64,000 nucleotides of DNA from Rhizodiscina lignyota (taxonomy: Eukaryota > Ascomycota > Dothideomycetes > Aulographales > Rhizodiscinaceae): contig ML978130.1 of assembly GCA_010015805.1 (NCBI GenBank), forward strand, positions 1,240,001-1,304,000, read 5' to 3'. The notes below the pieces were generated by a model. The model was not told the DNA's origin. It did not search any database and saw only the letters and a list, made by a program, of their open reading frames with translations. Both the position numbers and the translations under genes were made by a program. Position 1 is the stretch's first letter, and every line of letters starts with the position of its first letter. Positions 11,190 through 22,865 of this stretch are shown here, piece by piece.

Positions 11190-14100
11190 ATGGCTGCACC
11201 CGAGAATATGCGCACAGCTGTCGTTGGCATGGCGTGTCGAGTGCCAGGAGCAAACAGCTCAAGCAAGCTTTGGCAGAATATCATCTCAAAGAAAGACCTT
11301 CGACAAGAAATACCGCATGATCGATTTAATGTCAACGCATTTTACCATCCCAATCCGGCAAACAAGGGAACGGTACGCTCTTCCTCCGTCGAGTTGTCAG
11401 TGTCTGTAGCACAAAGATTGATGATTTCTAGATGAATACCAAATATGGATACTTCCTGGACTTTCCTATAGATCACTTCGATGCCGAGTTCTTTGGGATA
11501 TCCGGAAAAGAAGCACAATCCATGGATCCACAGCAGCGTCTGCTGCTTGAAGTTGCATATGAAGCTCTCGAGGACGCTCAAATTTCTTTGGATGAGATCA
11601 GTGGCACAAACACAGCCGTGTATTGTGGAAGCTTGAACGACGACTACCAATCCATAGCGATGGGTGACCCAGAGCAATATCCAACCCACATCGCGACTGG
11701 CGCTGGGCGTACATTTCTGGCAAACCGCATATCGTATCATTTCAATCTCCGCGGACCAAGCGTCTCAATTGATACGGCGTGCTCTTCATCGTTAATATGT
11801 TTCCACATGGGACACCAATCAATCATGTCCGGCGAGTCCGATATTGCCATTGTATGTGGCGCAAACATCATCGCGTATCCAGGCATGCCAGTCATGATGA
11901 GTGACATGGGCTTCTTTTCAAGCGATGGGCGATGCCGCAGCTTCGATGCCGACGGGAGCGGTTACGTGCGAGGTGAGGGCATCTGTGCCGTCGTCCTCCG
12001 GCGCCAGTCTCATGCACTCGAATCTCGGACTAGGATAAGAGCCATCGTAAGCGCAACTGGCTCTGGACACGATGGCAAGAAGAATACCGGGGTCACAGTC
12101 CCATCATCGGAAGCCCAGGAAGCCCTCATTCGGTCTACGTATGAAGAGGCAGATCTGGATCCTGATGATACACAGTTCATAGAGGTATTTGACCTTCCGG
12201 GTTCTTGGAAATGCGCTAATGAATTTTTAGGCACATGGCACCGGAACAAGAGCTGGGGATCCACGCGAAACACGAGCCTTGGGTGCTATATTCGGCACTT
12301 CCACAAGAGCGCACCCAATTTATCTGGGTAGTGTGAAGAGCAACCTTGGTCATCTTGAAAGTATGTTTTGTTTGAGTGTCTAAACTGCCGGAGGCTGGCT
12401 ACTGTTCCCACGGAGAATGCTGAGGCTGACTCCTGCATAACAGGTGCTGCAGGACTTGCCGGCGTCATCAAAACGGTCCTTGCACTGGAAAAGGCGATAA
12501 TACCACCACAAATGCATTTCGCGAAGCCGAATCCGGACATTCACTTTGAAGAGTGGAAGCTCGCTGTGCCCACTACTGAGCTGGAGTGGCCGCCTTCGCG
12601 AACTGGTGTTCGTCGCGCGAGTTGCAGCTCTTATGGATACGGAGGAGCCAATGCCCATGTTGTGTTGGACAGCTACAAGCCAACAGCGCACATGAAAATT
12701 AATGGAGTCAGCCATGTCAACAAATCCGGGGAGGTCAACGGAGTCGATATACCTGATGCATCCATGGAGACTCATGCGTCTATTCAACACAATGGATCTA
12801 TGTATTCCGATTCGAGAGTTCAGCCAAATCTTTTCACCAAGATGACTACCGCGACATCAAACCTTGCGGAAACGCAAAAGCGTCCTTATTTGATTCCCAT
12901 TAGCTCACATTCTCAGTCGGGCGGAGAGTTGACCAAGCAGGCTCTCAAAGCTTACATCAGTGAGAAAACTGGCCTTGATCTTCGAATGCTCTCGCACACT
13001 CTGAGTTCCAATCGGTCATTTCATCGAGTGCGCTCCTTCACTGTTGGCTCCAGTGCAAATGACATTGTCGCAGAGCTGTCCACCCCTCGAGATGCCGCAA
13101 AATGGACAACAGCGCGGCCAGAGAAACCCAACATTGGCTTTGTATTTACGGGACAAGGGGCTCAAACCTTCGATATGGGCCGTCAACTTTTGTCCTGCTC
13201 ACTGTTATTCAAATTGAGACTTGAAAAGTGTGATTCGGTATTGTCCAGTCTTCTAGATGGTCCAACCTGGAGCATTGTCCAGGAATTAAACAAGGATAAA
13301 GCGGAGAGCCGGCTCTCCAAAACTGAATTCTCGCAACCCGTCTGCACAGCACTACAGCTAGCTTTGGTTGACATGCTACGAGCTTGGGGTATTAAGCCAA
13401 AAGCAGTCTGTGGTCATTCTTCTGGTGAAATAGCAGCTGCATATGCCGCAGGCATCCTCTCATTTGAAAAAGCCATCGTCATCGCGTATTATCGTGGTGT
13501 TCACATGGGAGCTGGCCCATTGCGAGGGACGCCTGGCGCTATGATGGCTGTAGGCCTCAACGAGACCGACGCCGCGAGAGAGATGGAGCAGTACAGTGGT
13601 TCCTTAAACATTGCAGCTGTCAACAGCTCCTCGAGCATCACAGTCTCAGGAGACGCAGACTCGATCGACAATCTCCAAGAGACACTATCCGGAAGGGGTA
13701 TCTTTGCTCGCAAACTCCAAGTCGAGCAAGCCTTTCATTCGCATCATATGCGGCCTCTGGCACCTGTATACCGGAATGCCTTAGAGAGTCTCCCAGAATC
13801 TGTGCGCCAATCTGAGCCCCAACTAGACTCATGCCGAATGTTCTCTAGCGTGACTCGCAAATTGGCGGATCCCAATGGCATGGGATCTTTATACTGGGTC
13901 AACAATATGGTGTTACCTGTGTATTTCTCCGACGCTTTGACGGGAATCTTACTCGACGAAGAGGAAAATAATGTCGTCGACGTCCTTATCGAAATCGGTC
14001 CTCATCCGGCTCTCAAGGCACCATCAACCCAAGTCATTGACAGCTTACATCTGGATACTCTCTACCTTGCAACTTTGTACCGTGGAAGGCCAGCCTATGA

Positions 14101-17100
14101 GTGCTTGCTAGAGAGCGCAGGTCAATTGTTTGCACTTGGTTACCCAGTGGACTTATCTGCAGTTAACAAAGACGTCCACCCAGTGAATGGCTCACTCGCG
14201 CCCGAAAATGGTTCTGCATATCTCCAGGATATTCCATCCTACTCCTGGAACCACAAAAGTCATTGGAATCAGGCCACACGCTGGAGCAGAAATTATCTTA
14301 ATCGGCAGTCCAATCACCCGCTACTTGGACACCTTCTACCAAGTGCTACGAGCAAAAATGTCACATGGAGGAAATTCCTGCGCCTGAGCGAGCTGCCTTG
14401 GCTCAAAGACCATGTTATTGATGGATCGGTCATTTTCCCTGGTGCGGGATATATCTCCTGCGCCATCGAAGCCGCTGTGCGGCTAAAGAATCATCCCACC
14501 GGCATATCTAAAATCTTGCTTCGAGACATAGATATCAAGGCAGCTCTAAATCTTCTGGAGGATGACGATGTTGGCGTGGAACTCCTTACTGACATTCGAC
14601 CTCTCACCACATCCCCAAGGAATTTTTCGGATGACTGGCTCGAGTTCAATATTAGCTCATTCGATTCTCAAGAACATTTTACTGAGAATTGCCATGGCTA
14701 CATCTGCATTGAGTATGGGGGAGCAAGTGTAGTGAAGCCATTCGAACACTACCCATCCGCACAAGAGCTGGAAGGTGAGGCCTGCACTCGGGTGAGTGCA
14801 GAGAATTTTTACATGCACCTGGCTGCCACAATGGGTATGCAGTATGGGGAGACCTTTCAACTCTTCACCGGCGACATACTTCAGGGATCCGGATTCTGTG
14901 TTGCTTCGTCACATTTCCAACCGGAGACATATCTTGTCCAGGGGCTACCGGAATACACCATCGTACCTCCAGCTTTACTCGATAACGTTCTTCAAGCAGC
15001 ATGTGCCTCTTCTATATTAACACTTGAAGCCAGTGGCAGGGAGGCTATAATACCGGAGTTCGTAAAGTCTCTCGAGATATCCGGGTTGTTCGCAGAGACC
15101 ATGGCAAAGGGAGAGAGCAGCGACTACAGTATCAGGTCTTTCAGCGTTTGGCTTGATTCTCGGACCATACGACATAAGATGCTGCTGTCGGAGTCTGGTA
15201 GCGACGATATCCTGATCGAGGTCAATGATGTACAATCAAATCTTTTCAGGGCTAGCCAGACAAAGACCGGACCAAGGACGCTCTTTTTCAAGGAACGATG
15301 GGAACCATGCTTCGATTTGCTATCGATCAATGGCAAACAATGTAATCAATCTTACGATGCTGAAATGCTCGTGAGGCTTTACACTTTCCAGCATCCCACT
15401 GCCAGGATATTCCTCGTCTGCAGTAACGTTGAGACTGTCCGGCAAATATTTACAGCTCTTATTCCGGAGAGTATCGGAAGACCATTAGTGAAGCGTTTAT
15501 ACGTCAAAATGTCCGATGATGACGCCTCCGGTCTCCAACAGCTGTGCTCCGAGTATGATGAGCTCCTTGAAGCTGGAGAGCCGACTGGGCCATGTGAGCT
15601 AGTTGCAGTAGTTGGAGCACCCATGTCAGAAAGTTACTCAAAGCATCTGACAGACAATGGTGTTCTCATCGCGGATACCACCTCCAGTGACTCTGACGGC
15701 TTTAACATTACCTCATTCGAACATGCTAGCATCCTTCGGAAGATCAGACACGAGCAAGCACCGAAACATGTCACAGTTATTGTGGCCTCCTCTCGATCAC
15801 CGCAGCGAACAGAATATCTCTTGAAGCAGCTTCAACAAAATGGAGATATCGCTAAAGTTACGGTACTGGATCTACTTGCCTCCGCGACGCAGGACATACC
15901 CGACCATGATATCATCGTCCTGTCTGCATTGGGAAGCAGCATCGGGGTCACTACGGCGGAAGAATTTGCCTCTATTCGTCACCTTCTAACATTGGAAGAG
16001 AAAAATGTTGTTTTTGTTCTTGGTGGAGGTCTCCTAGATGCCCAGGAGCCAGGCCAATCGACGGTAGCAGGTCTACTCCGTTCTGCACGAAATGAGAATG
16101 TGTTGTCACGATTCGTGACACTGGACGTAGAAGAAGAAGCGGCGACGGAACTTGTGGGGATGAACATTATACATGCTCTCGATGAGGCTCTCGAGGAGAG
16201 TGAACTTGCTGTTCGCAATGGTTTAGTTTTCATCCGACGCGTCGAAGAGGACAACTGGCTGAATAGGAAACTCCCTGACGGGACAGGCAACGGCCCTTCG
16301 CTGCAGGCACTATCCAATCAGCCACCGGTCGCACTAAATATTGGAACAGTTGGACTGCTAGAGACGCTGCATTTTGCACCGAATGAGGATATCGTCGGCA
16401 AGAGCATTCGACCCAATGAGATTGAGGTCGACGTCAAGGCTTCGGCACTAAACTTTCGAGATGTCGCAATTGCCATGGGGATCATCCAAGACTGGCGATT
16501 AGGGTTGGAATTCGCTGGAGTTGTCACCAAGATCGGTACAGATGTGGACTCATCTACATTCAAGCTTGGTGACCGCGTCGTTGCCATCGGCGAACTCTCC
16601 ATTGCTAATCGCACACGTGTCGAAATTGGGAACTGTCGAAAGATCCCCGATGACATGTCCTTTGCTCAGGCTGCAAGTTTTCTCACCATAACAATGACGG
16701 CTAACTATTCGCTTGTAGAGCTTGTGAGACTCCGGCCCAATGAGACAGTCTTAATTCATTCCGCCTCTGGAGCTGTAGGTCAGATTGCCGTCCAAATCGC
16801 GCAAAGCATTGGTGCCAAAGTCTTCGCTACATGTTCGGCCCCCAAGAGAGCATTCCTCCGTCAAAGATTCGGTCTCAATGACGCACAGATTTTCTCGTCT
16901 CGCGATGACTCTTTCCGACGTGGGGTAATGGAGGCAACCCATGGCCGCGGCGTGGACGTGATACTGAATAGCTTGTCTGGAAAATTGCTAGAGGCCACTT
17001 GGCAATGTATTGCAAATTTCGGACGGTTTGTGGAAATCGGAAAGCGAGACATTCACGAAAATGCGAGCCTGCCGATGGAGGTATTCAAGCGCAACGTCAG

Positions 17101-19930
17101 CTTCTCTTCTGTCGACATGCAACTCATAAAGCGAGAGAATCCACAGCTCTACCGCCGAGAGATTGATGCCGCATGCCGCAGGGTATTTCAGGAGGGGCTT
17201 GATCTCCCGGAATTACTGGAAGTTCCATTCGGAGACGTCGAAAAAGCATTCCGATTCTTGCAATCTGGGAAGCACATTGGAAAGATTGTCCTTGTTCCGA
17301 CACGAGATGATAAAGTACTAGTTGCTCCTGCGAGTTATAATATGGATCCCCTCTTTCGCCCTGACAAGACGTATCTACTGGTCGGCGGTCTTGGTGGACT
17401 GGGATCAATACTCGCGGAATGGATGTTCTTGAGAGGAGCTCGTCATTTTGCTTTTCATACGCTGTCTGGAATTGTAAAGGAGAGTGCGAAATCTGGGATT
17501 GAGTGGCTCGAGTCCAGAGGCTGTGGAATCTCCATCTACCAAGGGGACGTGGCGGCGCCTACCGACGTGAGTAAGGTCGTGGACGCCATTGGGGATTCTT
17601 TGGCCGGAGTTTTCCATTTGGCCACAGTACTGGCAGTCGTTCCACTTCGCGCAATGTCTTATGATCAATGGGACGCAGCCCTACAGCCCAAATGCGACGG
17701 GACTTGGAATCTCCATCATGCCACTATCGGCCGTCATCTCGATTTTTTCATCTGCTTCTCCTCCATCGCGGCTGTCATTGGCCAGGCCGGGCAGGCCAAC
17801 TACTGCGCAGCGAACTGTTACCAAGATGGACTAATGAAATGGCGCCGCAAGCAAGGACTCGTCGGTTGCAGCATCAACATTGGCGCTGTGCTGCGCGTCG
17901 GTCTGGCGGCAGAGTCGGGCGTGACTTTTGACGAGAATATTACTCCAGCAGAGTTGACGTATTTGGTGGAAGAGGCTATTTTGAGCGAAAGACACTTCGC
18001 TTTGGAGAAGCAGCCTTCCTTTTTGTGCAAACCACTCATCACCGGCCTCAACATCAGAACGGCGGAGAAAATTGCCTCTAACTCTGCTCTCCGCAACATT
18101 TTGGCTAATCGAGATGGAAGAACAACTACTGTGGGAACAAGTAAAAGCCTGACACGGCTTCTTGCTAGCACCCCGGAGGAAAGTGATCGAGTTGCACTCC
18201 TGTTGGACGCTTTTGCCGCGAAAACATCAGCCGTATTAGGTGTTAGCGCAAGCTCCATTGATCATAGTAATCCTTTGGTTGCGTACGGCCTGGACTCCAT
18301 TGTTGCCATCGAGCTTCGTAAGTGGTTGAAGGATACGACTGGTGTGGACCTACCGCTATTTGAGATTCTCAGCACGAAGCCTATCAAGGTGCTCCTCCAG
18401 AAAGTCGTATCTGAGATGGTAGTTACTGTTCCCGGATTGGACAAAGACAACTCTATGGTGCATGCCAAAACCCAGTCTGACGGCATCCAACACGCTGCAA
18501 CGACAAGCGATCAACGTATCGGACAGCACATTGAGCATTCAGACGGACTTGTTGCGACTCGCATCTCCACCTTCCAAGCACGGTATTACAACCTTCATGA
18601 GCTGCTGGAAGAAAAGTGGCGTCTTAACATACCAACCGTCATGCGCTTCGCAGCAGACAGTCCAGAAGAGCCTGCTGCGAAATGCTTTGCTTTGCTTACG
18701 CAACATTATCCGATTCTGAGCGCTGCATTCGTCAAAGTTGGACAATTCGTCGAACAAAGGACCGTTCCCCAATCCCGACACAGCTTTGCAGTTGTCGACC
18801 TGTCAGAGTATGAGAATGCCTCGGAAAAGTTGGAGCAACTTAAAGACTCGTACACTCGTACGGAGCTTGACATTGAGCATGGCCAGACCTGGATGGCCCG
18901 GCTCGCGAGGATGCCAGGCGGCGAGTATATCCTGGTGTCTGTATTCCATCATCTCGTAACAGACGGATATGGAGGCAAGCTCTTGATCGCACACTGGTTG
19001 AAACTCTTTGATGCGATTGTCTCGGGAAGACCAACTGCGTCAATCCCGATTCCACGGATCAATTACTTTGATTTCACAGTCTGGCATAATGCATTTCTCG
19101 AGTCTGATGGGATGGCGGAACACCGAGACTTCTGGCGTTCGTACCTCGAGGGTATACCGACAAACAGCACGCTCCTGCCTTTCTCCAAACGCCCTACGAG
19201 ACCTCTGACCTTCAATTCCGACCGAGGAACTTGCTCAACGATGATATCGCCCAACTATGTGAAGCGCATGAAACGCATCTGTCAACAACTCAATGCGACG
19301 CCATTTCACTTTATCGTCGCCGCGCTACGATCATACATCTTCCGCTACACTGCCGAACGTGACATTGTGATTTGCATGATGGAGATGATCCGGCCTCACG
19401 TCGATGTGGAGGACGTCCCAGGCTGTTTCTCCAACGTCATCCCCCTTCGTTTCAACAGTGCCGAGCTTTCAGGCGGACTGTTCGCCGACTTGGTCAAGAC
19501 GACGGCTGAGAACTGCATTACTGCCATCTCACATAAAATGCTGCCATATCAGGAAATTGCCAAACTGGTTGACACAGATACGAAACCCGGATGCATGCCG
19601 CTCGGGCAGGTGGCCATCAACTACGACATGGACGATCCTGAGAGCGGGCTCCGAGCGAAGCATGTGGACATTCGGAGGATCCAGCACTATGGGGCGAAAG
19701 AGGCATGGGACTATACGCTCGGAGTCAGTAAAGGCCAAGACCCCGACTCGATGCAGGTCAGCTTTACGTACTCGCTTGCATTATACAGTGAAAGGGACAT
19801 GGAGCAGTTCCTGCGCGGCTTTGTCCTGTTTCTCGTGTCTGTAATAAGGGATTGCCATCAAATTGTTGGAGAGATCGCCGCAGACATTGAGGTAGAGATT
19901 ATCATGGGGTATGATAGTCTGTGTGGATAG
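11190..19930 (+). CDS. Highly reducing PKS with terminal condensation domain
   Basis: Four exons (11190-11372, 11432-12184, 12231-12360, 12444-19930) give 2850 residues. Visible domains: KS with DTACSSS (Cys178), EAHGTGT (His314) and NLGH (His353); AT with GHSSGE (Ser681); DH with [11 protein letters not shown] (His1012) and PPALLD (Asp1202); a region about 1300-1650 where a C-methyltransferase would sit but with no SAM-binding glycine motif; ER about 1650-1990 with [17 protein letters not shown] from about 1999 with GGLGGLGS and NYCAAN (Tyr2142); ACP with GLDSI (Ser2307); then about 2400-2845 a condensation domain with HHLVTDG (His2524-His2525). No adenylation, reductase or thioesterase domain follows. 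It should build a reduced polyketide chain in the cytosol. LovB of lovastatin biosynthesis is the known precedent for a terminal condensation domain; here the ER looks intact. Confidence 0.93.
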
Positions 19931-20283
19931 TTTTTTTTTTAGAAATCTAATATCCCAGATTTTCGAAGCAGAAACATACGAAATTGCGAGTTGTACAACG
20001 TCACCACCACTCGTTTGAATATATCAGGAGAGCAGTTCCACAAGCTGCGGCATTGCCGCACCGCACCATAGTACTAGCACAAGTAACTCACTAATCAAAA
20101 GCTCTCTGTATGCAAAAGTATAGATCGCAGGCATAAACACATTCGGCGCAGCCAAGAGCAACGTTCGCTGGCCCCTATTTAAACAGATCGGGAGGCAGCC
20201 TCTGAGGACTGATCCAGTATTGTTTTCTACAGGACGCTAATGTCCGCGCTACTCTTGTACAATGCCCATGCTATGCCACCCAT
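19931..20283. other. Convergent 3' region of PKS and aminopeptidase
   Basis: Between two converging genes. A run of ten T bases follows the PKS stop almost directly. Nothing coding seen. Confidence 0.5.
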
Positions 20284-22057
20284 CTATTCTCTAAATTCCT
20301 GATCCACTTTCTCAAAATTATCTAAGAATGCCTTAAATGCCTTTACTCCCAGACCCGGATCCTCCGCACCGGTCATCGCACGAATGCTATGCATACTCAG
20401 CTGCGCCATACCAGCATCAATCGCCCGGACTCCCATCGCCGCACTCAACATCGGGCCAACGGTGCCACCGCTCCTTGAATCGTTCCTGATTTGGAAGACT
20501 TGCAGTTTCTGGCCAGCGATATCACAGCAGCGGGTCAAGATTGCCGTCGATACAGCGTCGGTGGTCATGTGACCGTTGCTGTCGGCGGCGACGGTGAGGC
20601 CTGTGTTTAGGCGTGGGGAGTGGTGCTCGAGGTATGAGCCGAGGAAGTTGGGGTTCACGGCGTGCGTGACATCAGACGAAACCATGAAGGAGTTGGCGTA
20701 TGTCTGGAGGATCAGCTGTGGCGTGGAGCTGTCGAAGCTCGTGACAACCCTCTCTATAACAGACGGAAGGTAGTTTCCTCTCGCGCCTTGTCGGAGCAGC
20801 GACCCGATTTCCTCGTCGTCGAATAGGCCCACGAGTTTGATGATGCTGGAGTTGGGGTCGTCGACGCTCTCTAGAAGACCTTGGATGGCGGACCACGAAC
20901 ACAGCTTGTCGTCGATACGGCAGGCAGATATGAATTCCTTGTCGATGCCAAGGAGCGTGGCGGGCTGGACGTCGAAGAGCTCAAGCTCCCAGTTTACGAT
21001 AGTGGAGTAGTCGGAGATATTGAGCTCGCCGGCGATTGCCCTGACGAGCTTCTCGGGTTGGGTAGATGTGAATGTAGAGGGGGCTAAAGAGGGAGATGGC
21101 TGGAAAGCGGGCTCAGCTGAGGAGGTAGATGAGGAGCTTAAGTCGATACCGATGATCGGAACCATCTGCGTTTCCTTGTTGAATGGGCCAGCTGCTGCTG
21201 CACCAAAGTGAGGCGCCAATGTCGGTATACGCGCAACTATGGATTCAGTCAGTCATCAGATGTAATCCGTTCTTAGCCAAGACAAACATACTGGGCCAAT
21301 CCAGCTTCACTAGCTTCGTAGCGATCTTCCCGGAACTCTCTTTCACTAGGACCCTCCCACCAATCCCCAAGTCTCTATCCCACCAAGTACTGTTCAACGA
21401 GCCAGCGTAAGGCGCCACGCCCAACATATCATAACCCGCAACAGTGCTCTTCTTCGGGACGGGCTTCAGTTTCGCCGTCAACGCATCAACATGTCCTGCC
21501 AGTATCGCAACGCCATTACCAGGCTCGTAGTGCGCGCCAACTTCAAACGCAATCAACGCCGAGCCATTGCGCTCGACATAGTATTTCCCACCACGCTTCG
21601 GCTTCCAGACATCTCGTTCTGAGAGCTTAGTGAAGCCAGCGGAAGAGAGGTCTGAAGCGATGCTGGAGACGGCGTGGAAGACGGTCGGGTTATTCGTGAG
21701 GAAGTCGCAGAAGGGTTTAGCGTATGCTTTTGTGTTCGTGGACGCGATTTTGGAAGATGGCTTCGGCGGAGATGCTACGGCAGGTTGCAAGAAAGGATTG
21801 AAGGGCGCATGTTGACTGTATTGGCTGCCTGCTGGGGAGACGAGTCTCTCGAACATCGTCACCTCGCTCTCAGTATGTCTACCAGAGCTTGACCGCGCTT
21901 CTGCTCTGAGCAGGTCTCGCATCGGTGTCTCGTTTTCGCGTCTATTCTCAAGCTCTGAGCGACGATCTTCGAAATCAAAAAGCGATGGCTCGGCCGCAGC
22001 ACGACTGATGTCGAGCGTCGAGAAGGCTTTGCGCACGGTGTGAACGTTCCTGGTCAT
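20284..22057 (-). CDS. M18 aspartyl/vacuolar-type aminopeptidase
   Basis: Two exons (22057-21292 and 21236-20284, 55-base intron) give 572 residues. The M18 metallopeptidase pattern is complete: GHVDALTAKLKPV (His189, Asp191, metal binding), GSLNSTWWDRDLGIGGRV, RIDDKLCSWSAIQG, FDDEEIGS (the acid pair), SSDVTHAVNPNF and the end QLSMHSIRAMTG. The enzyme removes N-terminal residues from peptides; yeast relatives work in the vacuole (Ape1/Ape4). The N-terminal 105 residues before the peptidase core are polar, longer than in cytosolic aspartyl aminopeptidases, and could carry targeting information (inference). It is probably a housekeeping gene at the border of the PKS locus. Confidence 0.9.
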
Positions 22058-22571
22058 TTTCGAAAAGTCTAGGGGAAACAGGAACGATATACACAGCTCT
22101 AAAATGAAAAGGAAATATCAATGGCAAGCAACGATGGGTATCTTGACAGGATGGAAAAGAGAGGAGGGAGTGTGAGATAGCTTATCACGAGGTTGCTTCG
22201 GCGACGCTTCACGCGACCGCAGCTCACATCATCTGCCGCCGGGAGCCTCGCTGCTTTACTCAGCCCCAGCTCGCACGTAGTTTTATTAAGTATAATAGAA
22301 TACAGAGAGCTGAACAGGGGGTTATAGGAAGAAAAGGTATTTAAACCTAAACTATAAATATTAGTTAATTTGTATCTGTTGAATGCAGGCGATGTTTTAG
22401 ATATCTGCAGTTGCTCTCAGGCTTTCCCGGCCCGCCATCACATTTCCCTTGTAAATATCCCAGGCTTTAAATCGATCAAAAGCGAAAGTGTTGAAAGAGC
22501 ACACTCAATAAACGGAGTTGGTTGATCGAAGGAAGGAAGCTCTACAGGAAAAGGAGGTGCCTATATACACG
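22058..22571. other. TA-rich intergenic patch
   Basis: From about 22280 to 22385 the sequence becomes strongly TA-rich, unlike its neighbours, as expected for DNA mutated by repeat-induced point mutation. No gene seen. Confidence 0.4.
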
Positions 22572-22789
22572 CTAGGCGCACTGAACACTATCTGACAGAA
22601 AGTGCATATCAGTCTCCTTTAGCCTCTCGATTGCATAGTTAATATCCTCCGACTTGATCATTTCAACAATAAGCGTCACTTTATGCTCAGCGAAGGGATC
22701 TAGTGCCTCTTATATATCTTCTACACTACCTAGATTATCCGTCATAAACATATATTTGCATTGCAACGCCAAAAGCACAGCCTGCCAGG
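22572..22789 (-). pseudogene. Fragment like the C-terminus of a medium-chain dehydrogenase
   Basis: On the minus strand a frame reads WQAVLLALQCKYMF, then, after an in-frame stop, ALDPFAEHKVTLIVEMIKSE followed by AIERLKETDMHF. The pattern of V-x-x-I-E-M-I-x-x-E-D-I-N, A-I-E-R-L and D-M-H-F is close to the C-terminal end of zinc-type alcohol dehydrogenases. No upstream part of such an enzyme is present. It lies next to a TA-rich patch. This is a truncated relic; the family call is from memory of the motif and is tentative. Confidence 0.35.
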
Positions 22790-22865
22790 TGCAAATAGAA
22801 AAAAGGGCTAGCTCAGTGGACTTGCTATGCTCACGTTACAAGCCTCCAGCCAGTTATCGCAGCTA

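Noticed and set aside
22806-22860. TAGCTCAGTGG, like a tRNA A box
   Set aside because: No matching B box and no cloverleaf could be drawn downstream.
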